Assembly: GCF_000526675.1 (NCBI RefSeq)
Contig: NZ_JAGN01000008.1
Location: forward strand, 1-44,284
DNA from: Atopobacter phocae ATCC BAA-285
GTDB taxonomy: Bacteria; Bacillota; Bacilli; Lactobacillales; Aerococcaceae
DNA length: 44,284 nucleotides
Direction: 5' to 3'
A model generated the notes under the pieces. The model had not been told where the DNA came from. It ran no database searches and worked only from the letters and a program-made list of their open reading frames with translations. The position numbers were made by a program, and so were the translations under genes. Every line of letters begins with the position of its first letter. The first letter of the stretch is position 1. Of the stretch, positions 1-7,226 are shown one piece after another.

Positions 1-127
1 ATGTTATACTAACATAGTAATCAATATTGTGAAGTAACAAGAGAAACATAAAACATTCCTCTGGTATTACAATCAACGTTTATTGCAACAAATCGTGTCC
101 TAGATGGCACAACAGGAGGAATTATAT

Positions 128-328
128 ATGAATAAAGGTACAGTGAAATGGTTCAACGCAGACAAAGGTTTTGGTTTTATTACTGGTGAAGACGGCAACG
201 ATTTATTCGCTCACTTCTCAGCAATCCAAGGCGACGGTTTCAAATCATTAGATGAAGGCCAAGGCGTAACGTATGACATTGAAGAAGGTCAACGTGGCTT
301 ACAAGCAGTTAATATTTATAAAGACTAA
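128..328 (+). CDS. cspA: Cold-shock protein, CspA family
   Basis: A 66-aa single OB-fold nucleic-acid-binding protein. It carries both RNP motifs: KGFGFIT (RNP1, about residues 13-19) and DLFAHFS (RNP2, about residues 26-32). The usual length is 65-70 aa. The family binds single-stranded RNA/DNA and melts mRNA structure, often at low temperature or in stationary phase. I chose the ATG at 128 because AGGAGG lies at 115-120, at a good distance, and the protein then begins [10 protein letters not shown] as in other Csp proteins; the in-frame upstream ATG at 104 would add an atypical extension. At least 127 nt without a gene precede it, in keeping with the long 5' leaders common for csp genes. 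It is monocistronic, with a terminator right after it. Confidence 0.95.
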   Translation: MNKGTVKWFNADKGFGFITGEDGNDLFAHFSAIQGDGFKSLDEGQGVTYDIEEGQRGLQAVNIYKD

Positions 329-343
329 TTTAAAAATATGACA

Positions 344-368
344 AACCACTCTTAGGAGTGGTTTTTTT
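344..368 (+). terminator. Intrinsic terminator of cspA
   Basis: Perfect 8-bp stem AACCACTC/GAGTGGTT with loop TTAG, followed by a run of seven T. Confidence 0.9.
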
Positions 369-400
369 GTTTATTACTATGTTAAATAAGACTGCAAAAA

Positions 401-426
401 TAAAAACGAGCCATTTCTGGATCGTT
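401..426 (-). terminator. Intrinsic terminator of the glyoxalase gene
   Basis: Read on the minus strand: stem AACGA-CCA / TGG-TCGTT with one mismatch and a GAAA loop, then TTTTTA. It faces the cspA terminator, so the two convergent genes are insulated. Confidence 0.75.
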
Positions 427-439
427 TCGAGTCATTAAA

Positions 440-832
440 TTAAGCTTCCAAATATTTAGGACGCATTACTTCAATTTTATATCCATCAGGATCTTTAACG
501 AAGTAGTAACTTGGTTTTGTTCCTGGAAGTCCTTTTAATTCAGTGACGTCAAAGCCAGCTGCCACATGTTCTGCGTGACGCGCTTCCAAATCGTCCACTT
601 GAATGGCAATATGACCGTATCCGTCACCGATTTCGTATGGACCGTGATCATAGTTATAAGTTAATTCTAATTCGATTTTTTCACCAGGTAAGGATAGATA
701 TACAAGAGTGAATTTGTGTTCCGGAAAATCTTTGCGACGACTTTCTTCATATTGAAAAGCCTCATGATAGAATTTTAATGATGCTTCTAAGTCTTGAACA
801 CGAATACACGTGTGTAGAAATTTATCTGTCAT
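440..832 (-). CDS. gloA: Lactoylglutathione lyase (glyoxalase I family)
   Basis: 130 aa, the normal length for bacterial GloA of the vicinal-oxygen-chelate superfamily. The four expected metal ligands can be placed: His7 (FLHTCIRV), Glu56 (ELELTYN), His74 (GYGHIAI) and Glu121 (KIEVMRP). Family members isomerise the hemithioacetal of methylglyoxal and a thiol to a lactoyl thioester. In organisms without glutathione another thiol, such as bacillithiol, would be used; which one applies here cannot be seen. AGGAGG lies upstream of the ATG. It is a single gene on the minus strand with its own terminator. Confidence 0.88.
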   Translation of the reverse strand: MTDKFLHTCIRVQDLEASLKFYHEAFQYEESRRKDFPEHKFTLVYLSLPGEKIELELTYNYDHGPYEIGDGYGHIAIQVDDLEARHAEHVAAGFDVTELKGLPGTKPSYYFVKDPDGYKIEVMRPKYLEA

Positions 833-865
833 CTGTAGTTCCTCCTATATTTTGAATGTGTTACT

Positions 866-874
866 ATTATAACA
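866..874 (-). promoter_or_regulatory. Extended -10 promoter for gloA
   Basis: On the minus strand this reads TGT-TATAAT, a perfect extended -10 element, 34 nt upstream of the gloA start. No convincing -35 was found. Confidence 0.5.
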
Positions 875-943
875 AAAACAAAATGAAAGACCTAGTCAGA
901 CACAAATCGGTCAATTTTTTTAAAAAAGTGAACGTTTTTGATC

Positions 944-980
944 GAATGTGATTGAAACATTCATAATAAAAGGTTATAAT
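944..980 (+). promoter_or_regulatory. fruRKA promoter with an inverted repeat over the -35 box
   Basis: TTGAAA (952-957), a 17-bp spacer and TATAAT (975-980) form a near-consensus sigma-A promoter. The inverted repeat GAATG-N9-CATTC (944-962) covers the -35 box, the expected place for an operator of the autoregulating DeoR-type repressor FruR. The promoter is seen directly; the operator role is inferred. Confidence 0.75.
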
Positions 981-1001
981 CATGTCATGAGGTGAGAACA
1001 A

Positions 1002-1751
1002 ATGTTAACAGAAGAACGACACGAACGTATTTTGAATTGTTTGGTAACGGATCAAATGGTTAAGTTAATCGATTTAGTTGAAGCTTTAGATGTATCGGAA
1101 TCGACGATTCGACGTGACTTAACGCAATTAGAAGAACAAGGCAAACTCGTTCGTGTCCATGGAGGGGCGAGAATTACATATCAATTAAGTAAAGAAATAG
1201 CATTATCAGAAAAAGAACAAGCACATCATGAAGATAAAAAGGCAATCGCACAATTAGCCTGTACGTTAGTAAGTGATCATGATGTCATTTATTTAGATGC
1301 AGGAACTTCAACACAACAAATGATTCCTTATTTAGCCGGTCGTTCTGTTCACGTCGTTACTAATGGCGTTCAGCATGCACAGCAACTGACGCAGTTGGGC
1401 ATTGAAACGACATTGATTGGGGGACATGTTAGAGCCTCGACTTTAGCTGTTGTAGGAATAGCGGCGCAAGAACAAATGCGACGTTATCGCTTTGATCGTG
1501 TCTTTCTTGGAATGAATGGGGTTGATCCTTTTTACGGATGGACAACACCTAATGAAGAAGAAGGAGCAATTAAACGATTTGCATTGCATCAAGGTGATGC
1601 ACGTTATGTGTTGGTCGATCCGAGTAAATTTGGACAAGTTAGTTTTTGCCAAGTGGCGCCATTATCGGATGCAGTCATTTTGACAACGAAGCTAACGAAT
1701 GATCAACGGGAATTGTACGGGAAATCAACAACCATAAAGGAGGTTGAATGA
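1002..1751 (+). CDS. fruR: DeoR-family transcriptional repressor of fructose metabolism
   Basis: 249 aa, typical of the DeoR/GlpR family. The N-terminal winged helix-turn-helix (about residues 1-57) has the recognition segment VSESTIRRDLTQLEEQG followed by VRVHGGA. The C-terminal part is the sugar-phosphate-sensing DeoR domain (about residues 75-235, with DAGTSTQQM and GGHVR). It lies directly upstream of fruK and fruA and its stop overlaps the fruK start region, so it is the first gene of fruRKA. In known systems FruR represses the operon and is relieved by fructose 1-phosphate; that is inherited from the family. The start at 1002 has AGGTGAG upstream. Confidence 0.92.
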   Translation: MLTEERHERILNCLVTDQMVKLIDLVEALDVSESTIRRDLTQLEEQGKLVRVHGGARITYQLSKEIALSEKEQAHHEDKKAIAQLACTLVSDHDVIYLDAGTSTQQMIPYLAGRSVHVVTNGVQHAQQLTQLGIETTLIGGHVRASTLAVVGIAAQEQMRRYRFDRVFLGMNGVDPFYGWTTPNEEEGAIKRFALHQGDARYVLVDPSKFGQVSFCQVAPLSDAVILTTKLTNDQRELYGKSTTIKEVE

Positions 1752-2668
1752 TGATCTATACGGTGACATTAAATCCAGCAGTAGATGTCGTCTTACAAGT
1801 TGAACAGTTTGAACCTGGAACGTTGAATCGTACGAAAAAAGATGACTATGTTGCAGGTGGTAAGGGGATTAATGCCTCCATTATTTTGCAACGGCTAGGG
1901 CATACAAATGTAGCAACCGGTTTTTTAGGTGGTTTTACAGGAGCGTTAATCGAATCCGTTTTAGTTTCTGAAGGAGTAATGACAAACTTTATTCCGATTG
2001 ATGGTACAACTCGAATTAACGTGAAGTTGAAAGCGACTGAAGAGACGGAGATTAATGCTTTAGGACCTACTATTTCAAGTGAATCCTTTGAACAGTTAAT
2101 CGCTTATTTGACGAATCAATTAGTTGCGTCAGATTATGTCTTTTTAGCCGGCAACAATGCACCAGGGTTAACTGCTGAACATTACGTGCAAATCGCACAA
2201 GTATGTCAAAAGGTAGGGGCACATCTTGTATTGGATACGAACCAAAAGTTACTAGTAGCTTGTTTACCGTATCAACCATTCATCATCAAACCGAATCACC
2301 ATGAATTAGGTGAAATATTCAATGTTACATTAACAAATGAATCAGATATTTTACGTTATGCGAAAGAATTGCAACAAATGGGTGCACGTCACGTCCTTGT
2401 TTCACGAGGAGGCGACGGGGCGCTTCTACTAACGGAAGATGGACGTGTTTATCATTCGAATGTACCGGATGGAGAAGTCGTAAATTCTGTTGGGGCAGGG
2501 GATTCGATGTTAGCTGGATTTGTTTCAGCTTATATGGAAACATCTGATCCACTTTATAGCTTAAAACGAGGTGCGGCAACAGGTAGTGCTACAGCGTATT
2601 CTGTGGGTATTGCGACACGCGAAAAAATTGAAGCGTTACTACCAATGATTCAAGTCGAAGAAAGATAA
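1751..2668 (+). CDS. fruK: 1-phosphofructokinase
   Basis: About 305 aa, PfkB/ribokinase fold. It phosphorylates fructose 1-phosphate, the product of the FruA PTS, to fructose 1,6-bisphosphate. Seen: the N-terminal MIYTVTLNPAVD motif, the GGKGIN glycine-rich segment (about residue 37), and the C-terminal PfkB signature NSVGAGDSMLAGF with the catalytic Asp in GAGD (about residue 250). Two ATGs are possible, 1748 and 1751. AAAGGAGG at 1736-1743 gives a better 7-nt spacing to 1751 and the usual MIYTV start. It is translationally coupled to fruR, whose TGA overlaps the start. Confidence 0.93.
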   Translation: MIYTVTLNPAVDVVLQVEQFEPGTLNRTKKDDYVAGGKGINASIILQRLGHTNVATGFLGGFTGALIESVLVSEGVMTNFIPIDGTTRINVKLKATEETEINALGPTISSESFEQLIAYLTNQLVASDYVFLAGNNAPGLTAEHYVQIAQVCQKVGAHLVLDTNQKLLVACLPYQPFIIKPNHHELGEIFNVTLTNESDILRYAKELQQMGARHVLVSRGGDGALLLTEDGRVYHSNVPDGEVVNSVGAGDSMLAGFVSAYMETSDPLYSLKRGAATGSATAYSVGIATREKIEALLPMIQVEER

Positions 2669-2690
2669 TAGTAAAAAGGGGAAGGTTGAT

Positions 2691-4643
2691 ATGAAATTAA
2701 CAGATTTACTCGTGTATCGCGCGATGGATTTGGATCTACAAACAACGAGCAAAGTAGCGACGTTGCAATACTTAGCGGAACAATTTAAACAAGTTGGCGG
2801 TATTGAAGATACAGCGCGCTTTGTTCAAGCGTTAGAAGCACGTGAAGCGCAATCAACAACTGGTGTTGGTGAAGGGATTGCGATTCCTCATGCACAAGAT
2901 GCTTCAATTAAACAGGCAGCCATTATTTTTGGACGATCACAAGCAGGGATTGAATGGGATTCATTTGATCAACAGCCGGCGGAATTAATTTTTATGATTG
3001 CAGCACCAGTAGGAGGCGGCGAACATTTAGAAGCGTTGGCACGTTTATCGCAAGTGTTGATGCAACCACAAGCGAAACAAGCGTTGCGTCAAGCACAAAC
3101 ACCGGATGAAGTCATGGCGGTTTTTGAATCGCATGAAACGGAACGTGAAACATCTGTATCAGTAAAAGATGCCGAAGAGACAACGGATCACGTCCCTTAT
3201 TTATTAGCCGTTACAGCATGTCCAACGGGTATTGCGCATACGTACATGGCAGAAGAAAAATTAAAACAAACTGCTCATGAACGAGGCTTTGAAATAAAAG
3301 TAGAAACCAATGGACAAACGGGTGTAGGCAATCGTTTAACGCGTGAAGATATTAAGCGTGCTGATGGAATTATTGTTGCAGCAGATAAACAAGTAGAGAT
3401 GGCTCGTTTCGATGGCAAACCTGTCATTGTCACAAAAGTAGCGGACGGCATTAATAAACCAGGTGAGTTGATCGATCGAGCGTTAAGTCAATCAGCGCCA
3501 ATTTATCATGCGAAAGCTGGTGAACAATTAATGGACGATTTAAGTGGAAATGAATCATTAGGGCGTCAATTTTATAAGTATTTGATGAATGGCGTGTCAC
3601 ACATGTTACCATTCGTCGTTGCTGGTGGTTTGTTAATCGCTTTGTCATTCTTCTGGGGAATTAACTCGTTTAATCCAGAAAGTCCAGAATATAACCAATT
3701 CGCACAAGTGTTAATGACACTAGGGAAATTATCATTTGCGATGATGTTACCAATTTTAGCTGGATTTATCGGCCAGTCGATTGCTGATCGTCCAGGGCTA
3801 GTGATTGGTTTAATGGGTGGGATTTTTGCGAATCCTGGTGTTATTTCTGATTTTAGTGCAACAGGTGTTTTTGAAAACACTGTACCAAGTGGCTTTTTAG
3901 GCGCTTTAATCGCTGGTTTCTTAGCGGGAGGTATTGTTTGGGTCTTAAAACGAGCATTTAGCTGGTTGCCAAAATCATTAGAAGGTATGAAGCCAATCTT
4001 TATTTTTCCTGTCTTTGGGGTTGCCTTGATGGGAGTGTTGATGTTATTCGTCATCAACGGTCCAATGGGTGCGGTGATGAACGGCTTAATGAGTTTCATC
4101 CAATCTATTCCACCTGAATGGAGTATCGTATTGGGCTTTGTTGTAGCCGCCATGATGTCAATTGATATGGGTGGTCCAATTAATAAAGCCGCTTATGTAA
4201 CAGCTACTGCATTAGTCGCTTCTTCCAATGGAGCAGGATCGAATGTAATGGCAGCTGTCATGGTTGGTGGAATGGTTCCGCCATTAGCAATTGCTATGTC
4301 AGCATTTATGAATAAAAACTTATGGCCAGAAGCACAACGTAATAGTGCGTACGTTAACACTATTATGGGTGCGGCATTTATAACAGAAGGAGCGATCCCT
4401 TTTGCAGCATCTGCACCATTACAAGTGATTCCTGCCCTAGCGTTTTCAGCAGGCGTATCTGGTGCGTTAAGTATGGCGTTTGGTGTCGTAAGTAAAGTGC
4501 CTCACGGTGGTATTTTTGCCGTTATGGCCAATGGGGTAACCCATCCGTTCATGTATTTATTAGCTTGGTTCATTGGTGGAGTATTGGGTGGTATTTTATT
4601 AAATATTACATTACGTCACAAAAACTTGAATGAACGAATTTAA
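2691..4643 (+). CDS. fruA: Fructose-specific PTS transporter EIIABC
   Basis: 650 aa with all three PTS domains in one chain. EIIA (about 1-145) has phospho-His67 in GIAIPHAQ. EIIB (about 168-265) has phospho-Cys177 in TACPTGIAHTYMAEEKL. The EIIC membrane domain (about 295-650) has many hydrophobic helices and the motifs GGPINKAAY and EGAIPFA typical of the Fru family. It imports fructose as fructose 1-phosphate at the membrane and feeds FruK, the preceding gene (22 nt gap). It is the last gene of fruRKA, and a strong terminator follows about 100 nt downstream. Confidence 0.95.
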   Translation: MKLTDLLVYRAMDLDLQTTSKVATLQYLAEQFKQVGGIEDTARFVQALEAREAQSTTGVGEGIAIPHAQDASIKQAAIIFGRSQAGIEWDSFDQQPAELIFMIAAPVGGGEHLEALARLSQVLMQPQAKQALRQAQTPDEVMAVFESHETERETSVSVKDAEETTDHVPYLLAVTACPTGIAHTYMAEEKLKQTAHERGFEIKVETNGQTGVGNRLTREDIKRADGIIVAADKQVEMARFDGKPVIVTKVADGINKPGELIDRALSQSAPIYHAKAGEQLMDDLSGNESLGRQFYKYLMNGVSHMLPFVVAGGLLIALSFFWGINSFNPESPEYNQFAQVLMTLGKLSFAMMLPILAGFIGQSIADRPGLVIGLMGGIFANPGVISDFSATGVFENTVPSGFLGALIAGFLAGGIVWVLKRAFSWLPKSLEGMKPIFIFPVFGVALMGVLMLFVINGPMGAVMNGLMSFIQSIPPEWSIVLGFVVAAMMSIDMGGPINKAAYVTATALVASSNGAGSNVMAAVMVGGMVPPLAIAMSAFMNKNLWPEAQRNSAYVNTIMGAAFITEGAIPFAASAPLQVIPALAFSAGVSGALSMAFGVVSKVPHGGIFAVMANGVTHPFMYLLAWFIGGVLGGILLNITLRHKNLNERI

Positions 4644-4666
4644 AAAGATGATCCTTGTTTAAGAAT

Positions 4667-4715
4667 TTATAACAACATATAACAACTTATAAAATATATA
4701 ACAACTTATAACAAC
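4667..4715 (+). repeat. Two tandem pairs of a 10-bp AT-rich repeat
   Basis: The unit WTATAACAAC occurs at 4667, 4677, 4696 and 4706: two head-to-tail pairs separated by 9 nt, with a degenerate TGTACAACA afterwards. It lies between the fruA stop and its terminator. Function unknown. Confidence 0.7.
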
Positions 4716-4743
4716 TGTACAACATGAATAACCATTTAATAAA

Positions 4744-4776
4744 AGCAGCAATTCGAAAGAGTTGTTGCTTTTTTTG
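4744..4776 (+). terminator. Intrinsic terminator of fruRKA
   Basis: An 11-bp stem from AGCAGCAATTC to GAGTTGTTGCT with a GAAA tetraloop, then eight T. Confidence 0.9.
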
Positions 4777-5085
4777 TGCAAAAAATTTAAATGCACCCTA
4801 ATATTTAAAAATAGCGTATACGCAAAAAAAGAACAATTGGATTTTTATGCATTAGCTTGTCAATTTTGTGCGTGATATAAGACATTTTTTTAGAGATACC
4901 AACTCATTTGTTGTTCATAAGTGAAATAGAAGAAAACGCATGTAGAAATACATATGTTTTTAATTGCGTTTGTTATTTTGACGTTTAAGAGTGAAAATTG
5001 CTTGTAGTGTAGCAATATAAACCGAGCTATTTTAAAGGTGCAAGTGCTTGACAACTTGCTTTGATCAAAGCTGAAGGACTATCTT
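4777..5085 (+). other. Gene-free region upstream of the sigma factor
   Basis: About 309 nt, AT-rich and without a supported ORF. It contains a 10-bp palindrome GCGTATACGC (4814-4823), a hairpin ATGTA-GAAA-TACAT (4940-4953) nested in AAACGCA...TGCGTTT (4934-4971), and the two overlapping inverted repeats listed separately at 5040-5071. A TTGACA lies at 5048-5053, but I find no matching -10 before the start codon, so the promoter of the sigma gene is unresolved. Confidence 0.5.
5040..5071 (+). promoter_or_regulatory. Overlapping inverted repeats before the sigma-factor gene
   Basis: GCAAGT (5040-5045) can pair with ACTTGC (5054-5059). The perfect 14-bp palindrome GCTTTGATCAAAGC (5058-5071) shares two bases with it and ends just before the RBS GAAGGA (5073-5078). 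The two foldings exclude each other. The repeats are seen; an operator or RNA-switch role is inference. Confidence 0.5.
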
Positions 5086-5583
5086 ATGAAAACAGTTCAA
5101 ATAGATGCTACGATGTTAGTTAACGAAATGGCCGGAGCAGTTTATAGTGTATTAAAGGAATTACAAGTGAATCCAAAGACGGCTGATTATGAAGATTATG
5201 TTCAAAATGGCTTCATCTTATTGCTAACGATAGGAGAAGAATTTAAAGGGGATCCGTTAGGTGATGAACGCTATCAATTTGTTGCTTATTTTAAACGACG
5301 CTTTAGATGGCATTTGCTTGATTTGTTTCGATTGCACGATCGTCAACGCTGGTTAATGGATGATCCGTCTAGTATGGAGGGTGAAGGAGCAGTCGATTGT
5401 TACGAACAAAGTTTTGTCGATGAGTGTCTTGAACGGTTACCAAGTGAGTTACACGAATTATTTTTGCGCTTGTATTGGGATCAGCCAACTAAAACAGTCT
5501 TAGCAAAAGAATTTGGTATATCGAGAAAGACATTGTATCAACGTATTTATGCCATACGCTCTGCTTTAGAAGATTTGAGGTAA
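5086..5583 (+). CDS. Small alternative sigma-70 family factor (SigH/ComX-like)
   Basis: 165 aa. The N-terminal half (about residues 30-90) resembles sigma region 2, with YEDYVQNGFILLLTIGEEF and the basic/aromatic YFKRRFRWHLLDLFR. The C-terminal part (about 112-165) resembles region 4, with the helix-turn-helix LAKEFGISRKTLYQRIYAIRS. There is no region 1.1 or 3, as in ECF or competence-type (ComX/SigH) factors, and no anti-sigma gene is adjacent. It probably directs RNA polymerase to a small set of promoters. The three downstream genes (two tiny proteins and an amidase) are the obvious first candidates for its regulon. RBS GAAGGA is 7 nt before the ATG. The family call is good; the specific regulon is unknown. 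Confidence 0.75.
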   Translation: MKTVQIDATMLVNEMAGAVYSVLKELQVNPKTADYEDYVQNGFILLLTIGEEFKGDPLGDERYQFVAYFKRRFRWHLLDLFRLHDRQRWLMDDPSSMEGEGAVDCYEQSFVDECLERLPSELHELFLRLYWDQPTKTVLAKEFGISRKTLYQRIYAIRSALEDLR

Positions 5584-5654
5584 CACTTTGAATGACTGAA
5601 ACGTATGTATTAGTGTCAACCGGTTAGACAACCACAATAAAAGGAGGACGTCAC

Positions 5655-5867
5655 ATGAAACGTTTATTTAAGAAGGGCACTTTACGCATGGAGTTTATCG
5701 GAGAAGAAGGAAAGAAACAGCGTCTGACGTTACAACACGTTATTGATGAGGTAACAGAAGATCAAGCGCTTCAATTAGCTAAGCAGTTAGATACACTCGT
5801 GAAATATCCATTAGATCAAGTATTTAGTGTGGAAGAAGTCGAATTTGTCGATACGGAATTAAGTTAA
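5655..5867 (+). CDS. Small DUF1659-like protein
   Basis: 70 aa with a strong AGGAGG ribosome binding site. It has a basic start (KRLFKKGTLRMEF) followed by an alternating charged/hydrophobic pattern, with no signal peptide, membrane segment or Cys. Length, predicted strand-helix pattern and pairing with the next gene resemble DUF1659, a family of about 70 aa often encoded beside DUF2922 in Bacilli; this is from memory of the family and not a search. Biochemical function is unknown. Its ribosome binding region (ACAACC, then AATAAAAGGAGG) is nearly the same as that of the next gene, which suggests matched expression. Confidence 0.6.
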   Translation: MKRLFKKGTLRMEFIGEEGKKQRLTLQHVIDEVTEDQALQLAKQLDTLVKYPLDQVFSVEEVEFVDTELS

Positions 5868-5922
5868 TCCGTCAATAATCAAATAAAAGTAACAACCTGA
5901 TTTAATAAAAGGAGGCTATTCA

Positions 5923-6141
5923 ATGAAAACAAATGAATTACAATTACAATTTAAAAATGAAGTAGGGAAGGCCACACAAATCGTGATTCGTTTCCCGAAA
6001 CCTGACTTAACAGAAGAAGAAGTACAGCCGGTTATGCAAGCGATTGTGGACGCGGCAATCTATAAACGTGATGGCGAATTAATGTATGCACAAGTAGTCG
6101 GCGCACGTTACGTTGAACGTGAAGTTAAATCAGTCTTTTAA
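5923..6141 (+). CDS. Small DUF2922-like protein
   Basis: 72 aa. The sequence LQLQFKNEVGKATQIVIRFPKPDLTEEEVQPVMQ and the later VVGARYVEREV match the pattern of DUF2922 as I know it (LxFxNxxGKxxxxxxxxPKxDLTxxEV...GAxxVxR). Function is unknown. It is cytoplasmic by appearance, with no signal or membrane segment. It is 55 nt downstream of the DUF1659-like gene with a strong RBS, and a terminator-like hairpin begins 16 nt after its stop, before the amidase. Confidence 0.7.
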   Translation: MKTNELQLQFKNEVGKATQIVIRFPKPDLTEEEVQPVMQAIVDAAIYKRDGELMYAQVVGARYVEREVKSVF

Positions 6142-6156
6142 AAAACAAAGCGACCA

Positions 6157-6190
6157 AGCCAGGTAGATTCACGTCTACTTGGCTTTTTTT
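6157..6190 (+). terminator. Terminator or attenuator between the DUF2922-like gene and the amidase
   Basis: An 11-bp stem AGCCAGGTAGA / TCTACTTGGCT with one G-T pair and a 6-nt loop, then seven T. It ends only 33 nt before the amidase ATG, leaving no room for a normal promoter between them. Confidence 0.85.
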
Positions 6191-6223
6191 CAAATACTAA
6201 ATGAAAAAAGGGAGGAACTAGTG

Positions 6224-7039
6224 ATGAATTTTGTGCGAGCAATGAAAGAATTAGGCATTACGGTGATTGATCGAAGAAACATTGCACCATTTTCAAATCC
6301 GAAACGTTCGGTGAATCAAGTGACCCATCTAGGTATTCATCATACGGGGGTATCCGTCGATCAACCGTCCGAGCGGCTGGAACATTATTGGCGGACCGCT
6401 CATGGTTGGGGAACAGGAGGATACCACGTCTATATTCGGCGAACCAGTCAAGTGGAATGGAATTATCAACCTGACCAAATTACAAATGGTGTGGGCAACC
6501 ACAATCATTATGTATTTCATATTAGTGTGGCGGGAAATGGATCGTTTACTTCAAGGCAAAATGAAGTATTAGTGGCGGTCATTCAATATTGGTGTCGTAA
6601 TTTGAATATTCCACCGCATCGCGTTTTAGGGCATCGAGAGTTTCGTGGACATGAATCTAATAGTTGTCCGGGCCGCGATATGCAGGCATTAAGACGACTC
6701 ATTCAAACGGCAGGGCAAAATCATTCAGAGCAATCCATCACTCATATAACTGAATCTTCTCGACAACAACAAGCAGTGAATCAAGTGAAGCAATATGAAG
6801 AACGTGGTACGTTTTATCCATCGACTACGATTAATATTCGTTCAGCACCTAGTGTAACAAGTGATATCGTCGGACAGTACGTTCGTGGCGAGCATGTTCA
6901 TTATGATCGCGTGCAAGTGGATCCGATTGACGGGTATGTCTGGATTAGTTGGATTGGAGCAAGTGGCAAAAGACGATGGATGGTAATTCGTGAACGCAAA
7001 AATGGACAGACACAGCCAATGTGGGGATATATTCAATAA
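6224..7039 (+). CDS. N-acetylmuramoyl-L-alanine amidase (PGRP/Amidase_2) with C-terminal SH3-like domain
   Basis: 271 aa. The N-terminal catalytic domain (about 20-165) has the zinc-ligand pattern of Amidase_2/PGRP enzymes: His in GIHHTG, His in LGHREF and Cys in SCPGRDM. It cleaves the bond between MurNAc and L-Ala of peptidoglycan. A linker rich in Gln/Ser follows, then an SH3-like wall-binding domain (about 195-271, with TTINIRSAPSVTSDIVG and GYVWISWIG). I chose ATG 6224 with GGGAGG 8 nt upstream; the open frame reaches back to 6179, but that part overlaps the terminator hairpin. There is no signal peptide, as in phage endolysins, and no holin gene is visible. Release would need lysis or an unknown route. 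Confidence 0.85.
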   Translation: MNFVRAMKELGITVIDRRNIAPFSNPKRSVNQVTHLGIHHTGVSVDQPSERLEHYWRTAHGWGTGGYHVYIRRTSQVEWNYQPDQITNGVGNHNHYVFHISVAGNGSFTSRQNEVLVAVIQYWCRNLNIPPHRVLGHREFRGHESNSCPGRDMQALRRLIQTAGQNHSEQSITHITESSRQQQAVNQVKQYEERGTFYPSTTINIRSAPSVTSDIVGQYVRGEHVHYDRVQVDPIDGYVWISWIGASGKRRWMVIRERKNGQTQPMWGYIQ

Positions 7040-7052
7040 AGTTAGAGAAATC

Positions 7053-7092
7053 AAGAAAGTGATGAAAGAATCTTTTCATCACTTTCTTTTTG
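7053..7092 (+). terminator. Intrinsic terminator of the amidase gene
   Basis: Perfect 15-bp stem AAGAAAGTGATGAAA / TTTCATCACTTTCTT with a 6-nt loop, then a T-rich tract. Confidence 0.92.
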
Positions 7093-7157
7093 TTTGTGTT
7101 AAAGTAAACAAAGTACACCCAAAAAACATATTCATTGAACATTTCATAGTAAAGTCG

Positions 7158-7166
7158 TGTTATGAT
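7158..7166 (+). promoter_or_regulatory. Extended -10 promoter of the oxaloacetate decarboxylase operon
   Basis: TGT-TATGAT gives an extended -10 element. A TTGAAC lies 20 nt upstream (7135-7140), which is wider than ideal. The start site would fall just upstream of the cre-like site. Confidence 0.45.
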
Positions 7167-7193
7167 AAATGAAACATGATAGAATAAGAGTGT

Positions 7194-7207
7194 TGAAAAC
7201 GCTTTAC
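7194..7207 (+). promoter_or_regulatory. CcpA cre-like operator
   Basis: TGAAAACGCTTTAC matches 12 of 14 positions of the cre consensus TGWAANCGNTNWCA. It lies between the presumed promoter and the oadA RBS, a position that gives carbon catabolite repression by blocking the polymerase. This is consistent with an operon for organic-acid use that is shut down by preferred sugars. Confidence 0.65.
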
Positions 7208-7226
7208 AAAAGGGAGAGGAGTTCGT

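Noticed and set aside
3572-4153. 193-aa antisense ORF inside fruA
   Set aside because: It is a shadow of the membrane domain of FruA, with composition set by the opposite strand (many Pro, Lys, Ile, Asn), no RBS and no family pattern.
5086-7039. Sigma factor and amidase as a prophage remnant
   Set aside because: No integrase, holin, structural genes or att-like repeats were seen, and codon usage looks like the neighbours. The endolysin-like amidase alone is not enough.
6990-7172. 60-aa ORF downstream of the amidase
   Set aside because: It spans the amidase end and a perfect terminator hairpin; no RBS.
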